Origin: Peptoniphilus_A hominis
Lineage (GTDB): Bacteria; Bacillota; Clostridia; Tissierellales; Peptoniphilaceae
Direction of reading: 5' to 3'
Length of the DNA stretch: 46,662 nucleotides
NCBI RefSeq assembly: GCF_040096015.1
Contig: NZ_JBBMFO010000015.1
Location: 1 to 46,662 of the forward strand
A program made the position numbers and the translations under genes. Under the pieces are notes generated by a model. The model searched no databases and was not told the origin of the DNA. It was given only the letters and a program-made list of their open reading frames with translations. Below, piece after piece: positions 7,771 to 15,900 of this stretch (its first letter is position 1; every line of letters starts with the position of its first letter).

Positions 7771-8385
7771 CTATCTCTTGTCCTTGATTAAATACTTACC
7801 TAGCCCAATCATCACAGCACCAGCAACAACTAGCACAATGAGAGTTATGTCACCCGTTTTAGGAATAGGTGGCTTTTTACTGTTTTCAATAATTAGGACT
7901 TTCTCAAAAGAATTGTCGTCAATCTCAAATTTTAAAGAACCCTGCAAGAGAGTGTAGCCATCGGGAGCCTTAGTCTCCCAAATATAATATGTGCCATAGG
8001 GAAGATCATAGACAGCAAACTTGCCATCATCGCCAGAATTTAGCACAAGGTCTTTGCCATCCCTTTGTACCCTTTGGTCCATATTGTCCTTGTCACGAGT
8101 GATTACAAACTCAGCCCCAGGAAGACCAATTTCCCTAGCCTCATCGGTCTTGTAGAAATTATAAGAACCTAACTTCTTCTCGTTGACAACCTTGACAGTG
8201 GCACTTTCACCTTCAAAAATAGCAAAGTCGCTTTCACTTTCCACAATCTTATAGCCCTTTGGAGCCTCAATTTCCTTGAAGACATAGGCACCAGGCTTCA
8301 CATTCTTAATAAGAATCCTACCACCATTATCTGTGACAAAAATCTCAGCAGAACCCTTATCGTCCACAGACCCATCCTTAGTCAA
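7771..8385 (-). CDS. ancillary (base) pilin, C-terminal part after frameshift
   Basis: This frame carries the C-terminal two thirds of a pilin whose N-terminal part lies in another frame (8382-8990). It completes a Cna_B domain begun upstream (GAYVFKEIEAPKGY, E-box glutamate in KEIEAPKGY) and adds a second one (GAEFVITRDKD to YYIWETKAPDGY). It ends in the sorting signal IPKTG, a hydrophobic helix and a basic tail (KYLIKDKR). The only available start is TTG at 8385, which overlaps the upstream stop as TTGA, and it would begin in the middle of a Cna_B fold with no signal peptide. I therefore read it as the second half of one broken gene, not a separate protein. A base role for the pilin is inferred from its size, proline-rich linker and gene order. 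Confidence 0.8.
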   Translation of the reverse strand: MTKDGSVDDKGSAEIFVTDNGGRILIKNVKPGAYVFKEIEAPKGYKIVESESDFAIFEGESATVKVVNEKKLGSYNFYKTDEAREIGLPGAEFVITRDKDNMDQRVQRDGKDLVLNSGDDGKFAVYDLPYGTYYIWETKAPDGYTLLQGSLKFEIDDNSFEKVLIIENSKKPPIPKTGDITLIVLVVAGAVMIGLGKYLIKDKR

Positions 8386-8990
8386 AAGAGGATCGCCATT
8401 GGCATAGAGTGAATAGTGAACTTAGCACCTTCAAGAGCCTTGCCCTCTCCATCAGTCTTCAAAAGAAGAACAGAATTAGGAGGTGGTGGTGGAGTTTCTC
8501 CAGGAGGTTCGTGAGGTGGCTTTTCAGGTGGAGGTGGTGGAGGTGGCGGAGTAATCTTTAACCCCCATTTTAACTTGATAATATTAGTGTCCCCAGGACT
8601 GAAGACAGCAGACTCAATAAACCTCTCCTTATCTCCAAGTTCTCTTATATAATAAGTGCCAGGCTCAAGACTAAGAGTAATCTTATAGTCATCAGCCTCT
8701 TTAGGACTTACAATCCATTTATCAGCCTTGTTTTCAAGCTGCCTATCTAAGTCAGCCTCACTCAACCTATCGAGGATGGCAACAAGTCTCGTCTTGTCCA
8801 TAGAAGTGTCAATAAACTTATCATTTATCTTCCATATACCAAGAGTCCTGCCCTCTAAATCATTTTTACTTAAACTTTCCTTTGTCTTTATGTCGATGGT
8901 AACAGATGATGCTCCCAAAACAGTAAGAGGTAGGAAGACCGTAGTTACCATCGCAAATAAAATTATTAAACTGTATATTTTCTTCTTCAT
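8382..8990 (-). CDS. ancillary (base) pilin, N-terminal part before frameshift
   Basis: The start is set at the ATG at 8990 (MKKKIYS), five bases after GAGGT. The product begins with a signal peptide (hydrophobic core about 6-20, ending near LGASS), followed by a beta-rich domain with LEPGTYYIREL, then a proline-rich linker (eight prolines in a row, then PPHEPPGETPPPPP). It enters a Cna_B domain (LLLKTDGEGKALEGAKFTIHS) and stops prematurely at 8382. In the other frame the same DNA continues SLYANGDPLLTKDG and the rest of the domain, so one base is missing near 8405-8415 relative to an intact gene. There is no homopolymer or evident slippery site there. Proline-rich linkers are typical of cell-wall-anchored base pilins. 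It may be a real mutation or a sequencing error. Confidence 0.8.
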   Translation of the reverse strand: MKKKIYSLIILFAMVTTVFLPLTVLGASSVTIDIKTKESLSKNDLEGRTLGIWKINDKFIDTSMDKTRLVAILDRLSEADLDRQLENKADKWIVSPKEADDYKITLSLEPGTYYIRELGDKERFIESAVFSPGDTNIIKLKWGLKITPPPPPPPPEKPPHEPPGETPPPPPNSVLLLKTDGEGKALEGAKFTIHSMPMAILF

Positions 8991-9016
8991 CTCTACCTCA
9001 CTATCATAATATGTAG

Positions 9017-9039
9017 GGGAAAGGGAAAGACCCCTTCCC
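9017..9039 (-). other. stem-loop between backbone and ancillary pilin genes
   Basis: On the minus strand GGGAAGGGG and CCCTTTCCC form a nine-pair stem (one G-T pair) around the loop TCTTT. No T-run follows. It could stop 3' exonucleases after the backbone pilin message or tune the downstream gene. It stands out as G/C-rich in an otherwise AT-rich 127-base spacer. Confidence 0.5.
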
Positions 9040-9117
9040 AATTTAATAATTAGATTTAACTAATAATAATCTCCTTAAACTTAACAAATTGTCAAATTAA
9101 ATTTAAATTACTAATAA

Positions 9118-11310
9118 TTAAGCTTCTTCTCTATTTTTCTTCATTGCCATTACAGCGCCAGCCATTAGACCGATACCAACAACAGTGAAGATAACAGTAC
9201 CCATACCACCTGTTTGTGGAATAGTTACTTTCTTATTGACTAATCTTTGAGCTTTAGTTGTATCAGTTGTTGTTGAATCAATCATAGCATTTTCACCTGT
9301 TAGATTTAAGTTGCTATAAGAATCCTTATCAACAGTAAACTCAAATTTTTGACCATCAGCTGGAATAGCATATCCTTTTGGTGCTTCAATTTCGACTAAG
9401 TTGTAAGTTGCAAAATCAAGTCCTGTTATTTCCATATAACCTTGGCTGTTTGGAGTTAAAACTACTAGATTTTCAGTTAAATTATCTTTTGTTCCAAATC
9501 CTTCTTTCCAAGTATATTGAATAGATGCTTTCTTCTTTAATCCTGCGATTTCAGTTGCTTTTTCATCAATTGCTGTTTTCTTAGCTGTTCCTTCAGCTCC
9601 ATTTTGTTGTTCTACTGTCATAGCATTATATTCATCTACAAGAGCTTTTAATTGTCCTTCTGCAGTCTTTAAAGCTGTTTGTTCATCTGTTAATTGTGCC
9701 TCTGTCTTGTAGTATAAATATTTACCATCTTGGTTAGAAATTATAAACTTACCACCGATTAGACGAAGTGGATTTGCATTATTATCATCAGTTTTTACAA
9801 ATCTGATACCGCCAGATGTTACAGTTACTTCTGGAGGTGTAATTGGATTAGGGTTAGGATTTTCCTTATTCTTGATTACAACACCACCTTGAGCATCGTG
9901 AGAATAATTAGCTACCCAACCATTGATTTCAACTTCCACTACTCTATATTTTTCTTTTTCATTAAGACCATCAAATTTACCAGAAGTTTGAGCATCATTT
10001 AAAGTTAAAGTTTTGCCTGCTACATCTTCCCATTTGTTTGTTGCTGGGTCCCATTTTTGTAACTTAACAGTAACACTTAAATCTTTTGGCCAATCTTTTG
10101 CTGTAGCGCCATCCCCACCAACAAAGGATTTGCTTACAGGAATTTCAGTTTTATTTGTTTCTGGAATTGGGTTTTTATCTCCTGGTTGTGGAGTGTATCC
10201 TGGTTTATTTCCATAGAAGAAAGAAACTGTATTTGTTTCTGGGTCTACTGGACCAGTAAGTCCGTTAAGAGTTGCTGAATATTTTAGTGTTATTTCAACT
10301 TTTTGAGCAGCTTCATCAGCTTGTTTGTTATATATTGTATTTCCATCAATAAGTTTTACGCCGTCACCTTTATTAAGTGTTTTTTCTAATACTTTCTTGA
10401 TACCTGCATCAGTGAATTTTAATACAAAACCATTATCTGAATTTGTAATAGTATAATCTGCTGCTTCTAAAGCTAAATCAGTTCCTGGGTCACCATAAGT
10501 TGCACTTACAACTAAATCATTGTTATAAGTTAAACCTGGGCTCATTCTATCTGACCAAGCTAGTATGATTTCTTTTGAACCAGCTGGAATTGGAGTAGTT
10601 ACAACGTAAGGAACTTTTGCGCCCTTATCTAATGTAAGAATTCTATTTCCCTTATCATCTTTAACTGTTACATTGTGAGTTTCTGTTTTCTTATTTGCCT
10701 TATTTGCTTCTGTGTCTAAATCCTTAGTTGTAGTTTTGTCTGTCAATTTGTTCTTTGGATAAATGTGTACATCCTTCATTGCAGCACCATTATCATCATA
10801 AATTGGCAATGTGATTTTAAAAGGTACTGCTAATGCACCAGTATGGTTTGCTGGTGTTTCAGATTCTACAAAGTAATAAGTTCCTTCAGCTAAGTTTGGA
10901 ATTGTAACTAAACCATTACCACTTGTAGCCTCTGTTTCTACTCCTGCAACTCCATCAAATAATGCTGCATTTTGATCAATTATAGCTTGTACTTGTTCTT
11001 TTGTTTGAGGATTAGTTTCTTCAATCTTAGCTAATTGTTCAGTAGTTACTTTATAATAAGTAAATTTAACTCCATTTAACCATTCTGGGTTTTTACCTTT
11101 GAAATAGTTTTCGCCCTTAAGGTCATCAAGTGATAATTCTTGACCTTTGTGGTCTTTAGCTGTTACTCCATCAAAATTGTCTAACTTAATCTTGTGAATA
11201 TTAAGATTAGTTGTGGGTACTGTTTGATCAGCGAATGCTGTTAGTGGAGAAAATACTCCAACGATCATCACTAATGCCATGATTAGTGATAGAATTTTTT
11301 TCTTGTTCAT
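9118..11310 (-). CDS. major (backbone) pilin, SpaA/FimA type
   Basis: A 730-residue surface protein with every hallmark of a sortase-assembled shaft pilin. The signal peptide is at 1-27 (MALVMIVGVFSPLTAFA). The pilin motif VHIYPKN supplies Lys186, the likely acceptor for polymerisation. Cna_B-type domains have E-box sequences (YYFVESETPANH near 145-156 and YNLVEIEAPKGY near 650-660) that usually form internal isopeptide bonds. The sorting signal IPQTG is at 697-701, followed by a hydrophobic helix and KKNREEA. An insertion of about 65 charged, helix-prone residues (about 535-600, EAQLTDEQTALKT to EIAGLKKKAS) interrupts the last domain and looks like a coiled hairpin. The gene has its own long leader with hairpins, consistent with separate control and high expression. 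Confidence 0.93.
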   Translation of the reverse strand: MNKKKILSLIMALVMIVGVFSPLTAFADQTVPTTNLNIHKIKLDNFDGVTAKDHKGQELSLDDLKGENYFKGKNPEWLNGVKFTYYKVTTEQLAKIEETNPQTKEQVQAIIDQNAALFDGVAGVETEATSGNGLVTIPNLAEGTYYFVESETPANHTGALAVPFKITLPIYDDNGAAMKDVHIYPKNKLTDKTTTKDLDTEANKANKKTETHNVTVKDDKGNRILTLDKGAKVPYVVTTPIPAGSKEIILAWSDRMSPGLTYNNDLVVSATYGDPGTDLALEAADYTITNSDNGFVLKFTDAGIKKVLEKTLNKGDGVKLIDGNTIYNKQADEAAQKVEITLKYSATLNGLTGPVDPETNTVSFFYGNKPGYTPQPGDKNPIPETNKTEIPVSKSFVGGDGATAKDWPKDLSVTVKLQKWDPATNKWEDVAGKTLTLNDAQTSGKFDGLNEKEKYRVVEVEINGWVANYSHDAQGGVVIKNKENPNPNPITPPEVTVTSGGIRFVKTDDNNANPLRLIGGKFIISNQDGKYLYYKTEAQLTDEQTALKTAEGQLKALVDEYNAMTVEQQNGAEGTAKKTAIDEKATEIAGLKKKASIQYTWKEGFGTKDNLTENLVVLTPNSQGYMEITGLDFATYNLVEIEAPKGYAIPADGQKFEFTVDKDSYSNLNLTGENAMIDSTTTDTTKAQRLVNKKVTIPQTGGMGTVIFTVVGIGLMAGAVMAMKKNREEA

Positions 11311-11486
11311 AATAAACTCCTTTGTTTTATTTTCTGGGATTGGGTCCCAGTTCCCATATTACTTCTAAGACTTATAGTCTTAATTAATCTGGGTTAGGGT
11401 CCCAGCGCCCTTATATAAATGGTCCTAAGACCAATTATGACAAATTATCGGGTTTTATAAAACCCCTTCATCTCTTTTCTTTCCAA
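11311..11486 (-). promoter_or_regulatory. leader of backbone pilin with five short hairpins
   Basis: The 176 bases before the pilin start contain five compact inverted repeats: CTGGG/CCCAG at 11334-11350, TAAGACT/AGTCTTA at 11366-11382, CTGGG/CCCAG again at 11389-11405, TGGTC/GACCA at 11420-11433, and GGGTTTT/AAAACCC at 11450-11465. The two CTGGG hairpins have nearly the same loop (ATTGGGT and TTAGGGT). None is followed by a strong T-run on the minus strand. The array could mark mRNA processing between the membrane-protein genes and the pilin, stabilise the pilin message, or bind a regulator. The pilin's ribosome site is AAAGGAG just before the ATG at 11310. Confidence 0.55.
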
Positions 11487-11981
11487 TTAATCTTTCTTAT
11501 CAGATTCTAGTTCTTCCTTCTTCATTTCCAATACATCTATTCCATATTGTAATGCTACAAGTTTTCCATTGGCTGTTTTATAAACAAATAACTTTAGTGT
11601 CGAAGCTAATATAGATATTGTAGAGAAAACCAACAGTATAAGTGCAGCAATAGATATGCTTTTTACATAATACTCTGTATTCTGTAATGCTGCTATAGAT
11701 ATAATCAAAGATGCTCCAGCTACTATAAATGTGAAATAGTTTAGAAAAACTTCTCCATTTTTTAAATTTCTATCTAAATCATTTCGGCAATACTTAAATA
11801 CTATTAAATCATTTTTCACTTCATCTTTTGTGAAATCTTTTTTAATTAAATAGTTAGTATTAATATACTCCCCTACTTCCTCGTTAGTCGCTTTCTCCAA
11901 GCTATTAGGAAACGGCTTAGATAGATTGTAAATAGATTTTCTAGTTTTTATTCCCATAGTTTTTTTTATCAGTATTTTCAT
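11487..11981 (-). CDS. unknown two-helix membrane protein in pilus operon (B)
   Basis: I do not recognise this family. The 164-residue product has a soluble N-terminal part with KDEVKNDLIVFKYCRNDLDRNLKNGE, two membrane helices at about 78-98 and 107-130, and a charged C-terminal helix (YGIDVLEMKKEELESDKKD). The gene upstream (12001-12594) has the same plan and a similar FK-YR-DNL-LE segment, so the two are paralogues. It lies 19 bases after that gene and before the backbone pilin. The start is uncertain: the ATG at 11981 has no ribosome site. An ATG at 11988, in another frame, opens with a polar sequence (MENENTDKK) like the paralogue's N-terminus but runs into a stop after an A8 tract. One A fewer would join it to this frame. 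Confidence 0.7.
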   Translation of the reverse strand: MKILIKKTMGIKTRKSIYNLSKPFPNSLEKATNEEVGEYINTNYLIKKDFTKDEVKNDLIVFKYCRNDLDRNLKNGEVFLNYFTFIVAGASLIISIAALQNTEYYVKSISIAALILLVFSTISILASTLKLFVYKTANGKLVALQYGIDVLEMKKEELESDKKD

Positions 11982-12000
11982 TTTCCATAGAAAGATCTCT

Positions 12001-12594
12001 TCATTTGTTCTTATCTTCTAATTTCTGAGTCAACTTTTCTTTTTTGTACTCAAGAATGTGAATACTTTCGTTAACAATCTTTAATTTGTTGAGTTTTGAA
12101 TTTTTGCAACGGCGCCATAAAAAATTTATAAATTTCATGATTAATGACAAAATTACAGCTATTATTACGATTGAAAGAACTAATTCAACTGCTCTCCAAT
12201 CTTTATTTTTTGGGCTTAACACTATTGTTATTAGTGTCGTAGAAATAGCTATGCCTAGAGTTTCAAAATAATTACTTGTTTGGCTTCTGTATTCTAAGCT
12301 TGCTTTTAAATTATCCCTATAAATTTTAAAAGTTGTTAAATCTCTTAAAAATTTATCACTATATTCTTCTTTCAGATTTGAATAGGTTGTTTTTACATAG
12401 TTTTCCACATCATTTGATGTCATTTCTTCAAGATTTTTATCATTTTTATAGCTTAATGTATAGTATCTATCTATTTTTCCTAGTAAATTATCAATAAATT
12501 CAGCATCATTAAAATTGTTTTCTTTAGTTGTATCAGTTAACTTAGAATCCATATTATTTTTAGAATCTTTTTCGTCTAAATTTTTTTCTACCAT
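12001..12594 (-). CDS. unknown two-helix membrane protein in pilus operon (A)
   Basis: A 197-residue protein of no family I can name. The N-terminal 60 residues are polar and Asn/Asp/Lys-rich (KDSKNNMDSKLTDTTKENNF). A soluble segment (EEMTSNDVENYVKTTYSNL to LTTFKIYRDNLKASLEYRSQT) follows, then two hydrophobic helices at about 111-127 and 138-157, and a C-terminal coiled helix (LKIVNESIHILEYKKEKLTQKLEDKNK). There is no signal peptide, so both ends are probably cytoplasmic. GGTGA lies five bases before the ATG. Together with its downstream paralogue it sits between the giant adhesin and the backbone pilin. A role in pilus assembly at the membrane, for example scaffolding sortases, is possible but is inference from position only. 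Confidence 0.75.
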   Translation of the reverse strand: MVEKNLDEKDSKNNMDSKLTDTTKENNFNDAEFIDNLLGKIDRYYTLSYKNDKNLEEMTSNDVENYVKTTYSNLKEEYSDKFLRDLTTFKIYRDNLKASLEYRSQTSNYFETLGIAISTTLITIVLSPKNKDWRAVELVLSIVIIAVILSLIMKFINFLWRRCKNSKLNKLKIVNESIHILEYKKEKLTQKLEDKNK

Positions 12595-12638
12595 AAATCA
12601 CCATTTTATTATTTAGATGTTAGGAAAGTTATGAATCC

Positions 12639-12674
12639 GAGAGGGCGGTGGGGACTGACCCCTCCACCACTCTC
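12639..12674. other. strong G/C-rich stem-loop
   Basis: GAGAG and CTCTC at the two ends, with inner CCACC/GGTGG-like and GGGG/CCCC segments, fold into a long hairpin with small bulges around a five-base loop. It lies between the end of the 77-residue peptide gene and the membrane-protein gene at 12594. No T-run follows on the minus strand, so it is more likely a processing or stability element than a full terminator. Confidence 0.55.
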
Positions 12675-12696
12675 AATTCATTAAATTTTATTTACT

Positions 12697-12777
12697 CCCA
12701 CTAAGGAGGGTGCCTCTTCTTGTCTTTTATAGAATTAATCATAAGAGCAACACCTTCTCTCACTTGCCCTTAGTGGG
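12697..12777. repeat. inverted repeat CCCACTAAGG/CCTTAGTGGG
   Basis: A perfect ten-base inverted repeat has arms at 12697-12706 and 12768-12777, about 60 bases apart, spanning the 3' end of the 77-residue peptide gene. Paired in RNA it would enclose the stop codon and a following 13-codon frame (12742 to 12701). That tiny frame starts with ATG overlapping the peptide's stop. Function is unknown. Confidence 0.5.
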
Positions 12778-12968
12778 TTTATCATAAGAGCTTGTCTCTT
12801 CTTGATTTTAAAATCATTTAAGATAAGATGATTTACCTTGTCCCTATAAGCTTTCGTCATAGGAAAACTTATCTTGTCCTTGTAACCCTTTGTCATAGAA
12901 GAACTTATCTTGTCATAGTTATTACTCGCCATTAGAGGATTACTTTTGACCTTATAACTAATCATCAT
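12735..12968 (-). CDS. 77-residue repeat peptide, translationally coupled to the giant adhesin
   Basis: The frame starts at ATG 12968 inside the last codons of the giant adhesin gene and overlaps its stop by 11 bases. AGGAGGG stands six bases before the ATG, one of the best ribosome sites in the locus, which is hard to explain if nothing is translated. The product is basic and has no signal peptide or membrane helix. It is built of imperfect 12-residue units with the pattern M-x-K-x-Y-x-D-K-[IV]-x (MASNNYDKISSS, MTKGYKDKISFP, MTKAYRDKVNHL, then two looser units), and it ends RRCCSYD. I know no such family. It may be a regulatory or structural peptide, or decayed sequence from duplication of the adhesin's 3' end. 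Confidence 0.5.
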   Translation of the reverse strand: MMISYKVKSNPLMASNNYDKISSSMTKGYKDKISFPMTKAYRDKVNHLILNDFKIKKRQALMINPLRASERRCCSYD

Positions 12969-15900
12969 AAGATTCCCTCCTCTTTCTGCTGTAAACATAA
13001 GCCGCAGCACTCATTAGTATCAAACCACTAACAGTAAAGATTAAAGTACCCATACCACCAGTCCAAGGATATACACCCTTCTTGTTTTCTACAACTATTG
13101 GAGTCTTGGCTTCAATATAAGTTGGCTTTCCACTTGCGAGTTTTGTCATATCAAATGCATATGTTAAACTATCATATTCTTTTGAACTATCTTTAATTTT
13201 AAAACTCAAATCTTCAGAAAGATTTACATTGTCAGAAAACTTACCGTTAAACTCTATTACTAACGCATTAGTAGTTGTTACATTTCCTGTTGCATTATTT
13301 TCTGGCAAATTGTGTAGGTAGTAACTATAAACATTATTGCTGCTACCATCAATTGATCTTGTTTTAAAATCTTCTGATTTAAGGCTATCTAGATTCTTAC
13401 CTTTTTCTAGCTGACCGTAACTAATTACACCACCGAAACTATCTGTAGGATAAATCTTCCAGTTTTTCTCACTTATTAATAATTCAGTTGAGTCATTATC
13501 ATAAGTGAAGTTTTTGTGTTCTGGGTTTATAATTAGTCGAGCTTTAAAGGTCCTATCCTTTTCATTTATTTCTAGGATTTGACTTGTCATCATACCTTTA
13601 TCGCCCCTAGTCAAACTTGCTTTGAATGGATCTTTTTCAAGCACTTGAAGTTTTCCTTTTTCAAGTTTGAACTCTCTGATATATCCTGGGAATTTACCAT
13701 ATCCTTCTGGTGCCTTTGTTTCTTTAAGAGCATAGTAACCATCTTTTGTAACTTCTAATTTGAACTTACCATCCTTATCAGATGTTACAGTCATTGGAAC
13801 TTCTTTTACTGTTGTGCCTTCAGTTTTCTTAATCTTAATAGTTTCATACTTGCCATCTTCTTTATCTTTGTATTGAACTTCAAAGATTGCATCTTTTAGC
13901 TTCTTGGCATTATCATCAGCATCAACCTTTTCAAACTCAATTGGCTTGTTGTTTACAATCTCAATTGGAACTGTTCCGTCAACTTCTTCGAAAATATCAG
14001 TTGTTACTGAACTTCCGGTTTTATTTATAGTGATTTTTCTAAATATCTTTCCTGACTCATCAACCTTAAAGTAGGAAACTGCTTCTGTTGGTTTTATATA
14101 TCCTGGAGGACTTATAGTTTCAACTAACTTGTAGTAACCTTTTTCAAGTTTTTCGTAGGAAACAATTCCATCTTTGTCAACAGGTCTTGCGTTACCTATA
14201 GGAGTCCAGCTTTCATTAGGGTTTTCTGCCGTGCCACCATTTTTGAATAGTGAGAAGTAAGCGGCATCTTTTACATTGCCTTTATTATCTTTTATTACTT
14301 CACCATTTTCATCTAATGCTGGTTTTAATTCATTTCCATAAGGGTCTACCTTCTTGAACTTTATCTTGTTAGATGGGTTAACTGCTTGGATAGTTAGGTC
14401 TGCAGATGCTGTATTTGTATTATCAAAGGCATAAATCGCATCCCATCTATAAACATAAGGTGAAATGGCAGTTCCAGAAACAGTGTCATAATATCTTCCC
14501 CATGAATCATATCTATCGTATTCATAGTCGTAGGTACTGTATAAACTAGATACGCCTTTATAAGATAGAACTTGGTTTTCAGTTCCAACATCTTTCATTC
14601 GACCAGTTACTTTTATTATCATTGAACCTCTAGGTCCAAGATTACCTATGTTGTGAGTTACCTTCTTATTTGCTGCAACATTTTCAGGAGATGTACCACC
14701 ACTCCTTACTAGGTTAGAATCAGCTTCATTTACAGCAAAGGACTCTGGCATAGATTGGTTGATATAATAATCAGAGTTATACCTTAGCTTGTAGTAAGTC
14801 AATTGTAAATTATCAACAGCTACATTTGGAGTATATGTGAAATACTGATCTTTTGCATTGTAATATTTGTCTCTATTTACATAGAAGTAGTGAACAAATT
14901 CGCCTGTTTTTGTGTTATATTGTGTGATCTTTGATGCTAGGTTGACTGTTGCATTGTCATAGGATTCTGAAATTGCATCAACAAGGTATTTAATATTTAT
15001 GTTGTGGTTTATAGAAGAACTTCCAACGCTTACTCCAACTTTAGCATTTGGATCAGAGTTTCTTACCTTAGCTAGGCTAATATGAGCAGCTAATTTGTTT
15101 TCGAAGTTCAATAGCTTATATTGCTCAGCATATTTTGTGAAGGTATAAGTTATTGTTCCTGCTTCTTTGTTATAGTCTGCCTTAGCTATTGTACCAACAC
15201 CATCAGCAAATAGGTCTAAGTTAGTTGCACCATCTGTTCTAACACCCTCTAGGTCCATGTTGTCAGTTAGTTTTAATACGAAGTAATCTCCAGGCCTTAT
15301 CTCAATATTTGGATCAAGTTTAAATTCGTTGTCAAATTCCAAACTTTGTCCAACGTGAGGTCTTATTACAGTATTTCCTTCAGAGCCTGTTTTCTTTTCA
15401 TCATCAGCATTAGGTCTAACAACTTTAAGTTCAGATTTGCTAATGCTAATCTTATCTGTTAAGTTTTGACCCGTCCTTGCTATGTCACCTGCATAAGGGT
15501 CTAGGTCTTTACCGCCAACTGTAAAGTGCCATATTTGGCCAGTGTTTACGTGACCAGATGGATTTTCAATTTCTTTTAGTTCGTAGTTACCAATTGGTAA
15601 GCCATCTATTACAAGAACACCATCTTTATTTACAGTACCAGTGTATTTAGCATCAGCTACTGGATTTCCATTTTCATCCTTCTTACCACTAGTTCTTACT
15701 GCTTCAAACTTTGCTCCAACTGTTAATTCTCCAGAAGAATCTGCAGTTGCTCCTAAGGCATTTCCGTTTTCGTCAAGCTTTTTGATAGTTACTTTACCTT
15801 TACCAGGTGTTTCATTTAGAATTTTACCCATGTTCTTAGCAGTGGCAGATGTTACATAGTCCACTAAGGATCCACCTGATGATCCGGCATTGCCATATTC

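Noticed and set aside
8382..8430. Programmed -1 frameshifting as an explanation for the split ancillary pilin
   Set aside because: The shift direction would fit, but there is no slippery heptamer at the junction and no clear stimulatory structure just after it; mutation or sequencing error is simpler.
11366..11465. T-box or other known riboswitch in the pilin leader
   Set aside because: No conserved riboswitch core was recognised; the hairpins are short and separate.
12701..12742. A 13-codon frame overlapping the stop of the 77-residue peptide
   Set aside because: It has a start overlap and a purine-rich stretch upstream, but is too short to support as a gene; it is mentioned only as part of the pattern.
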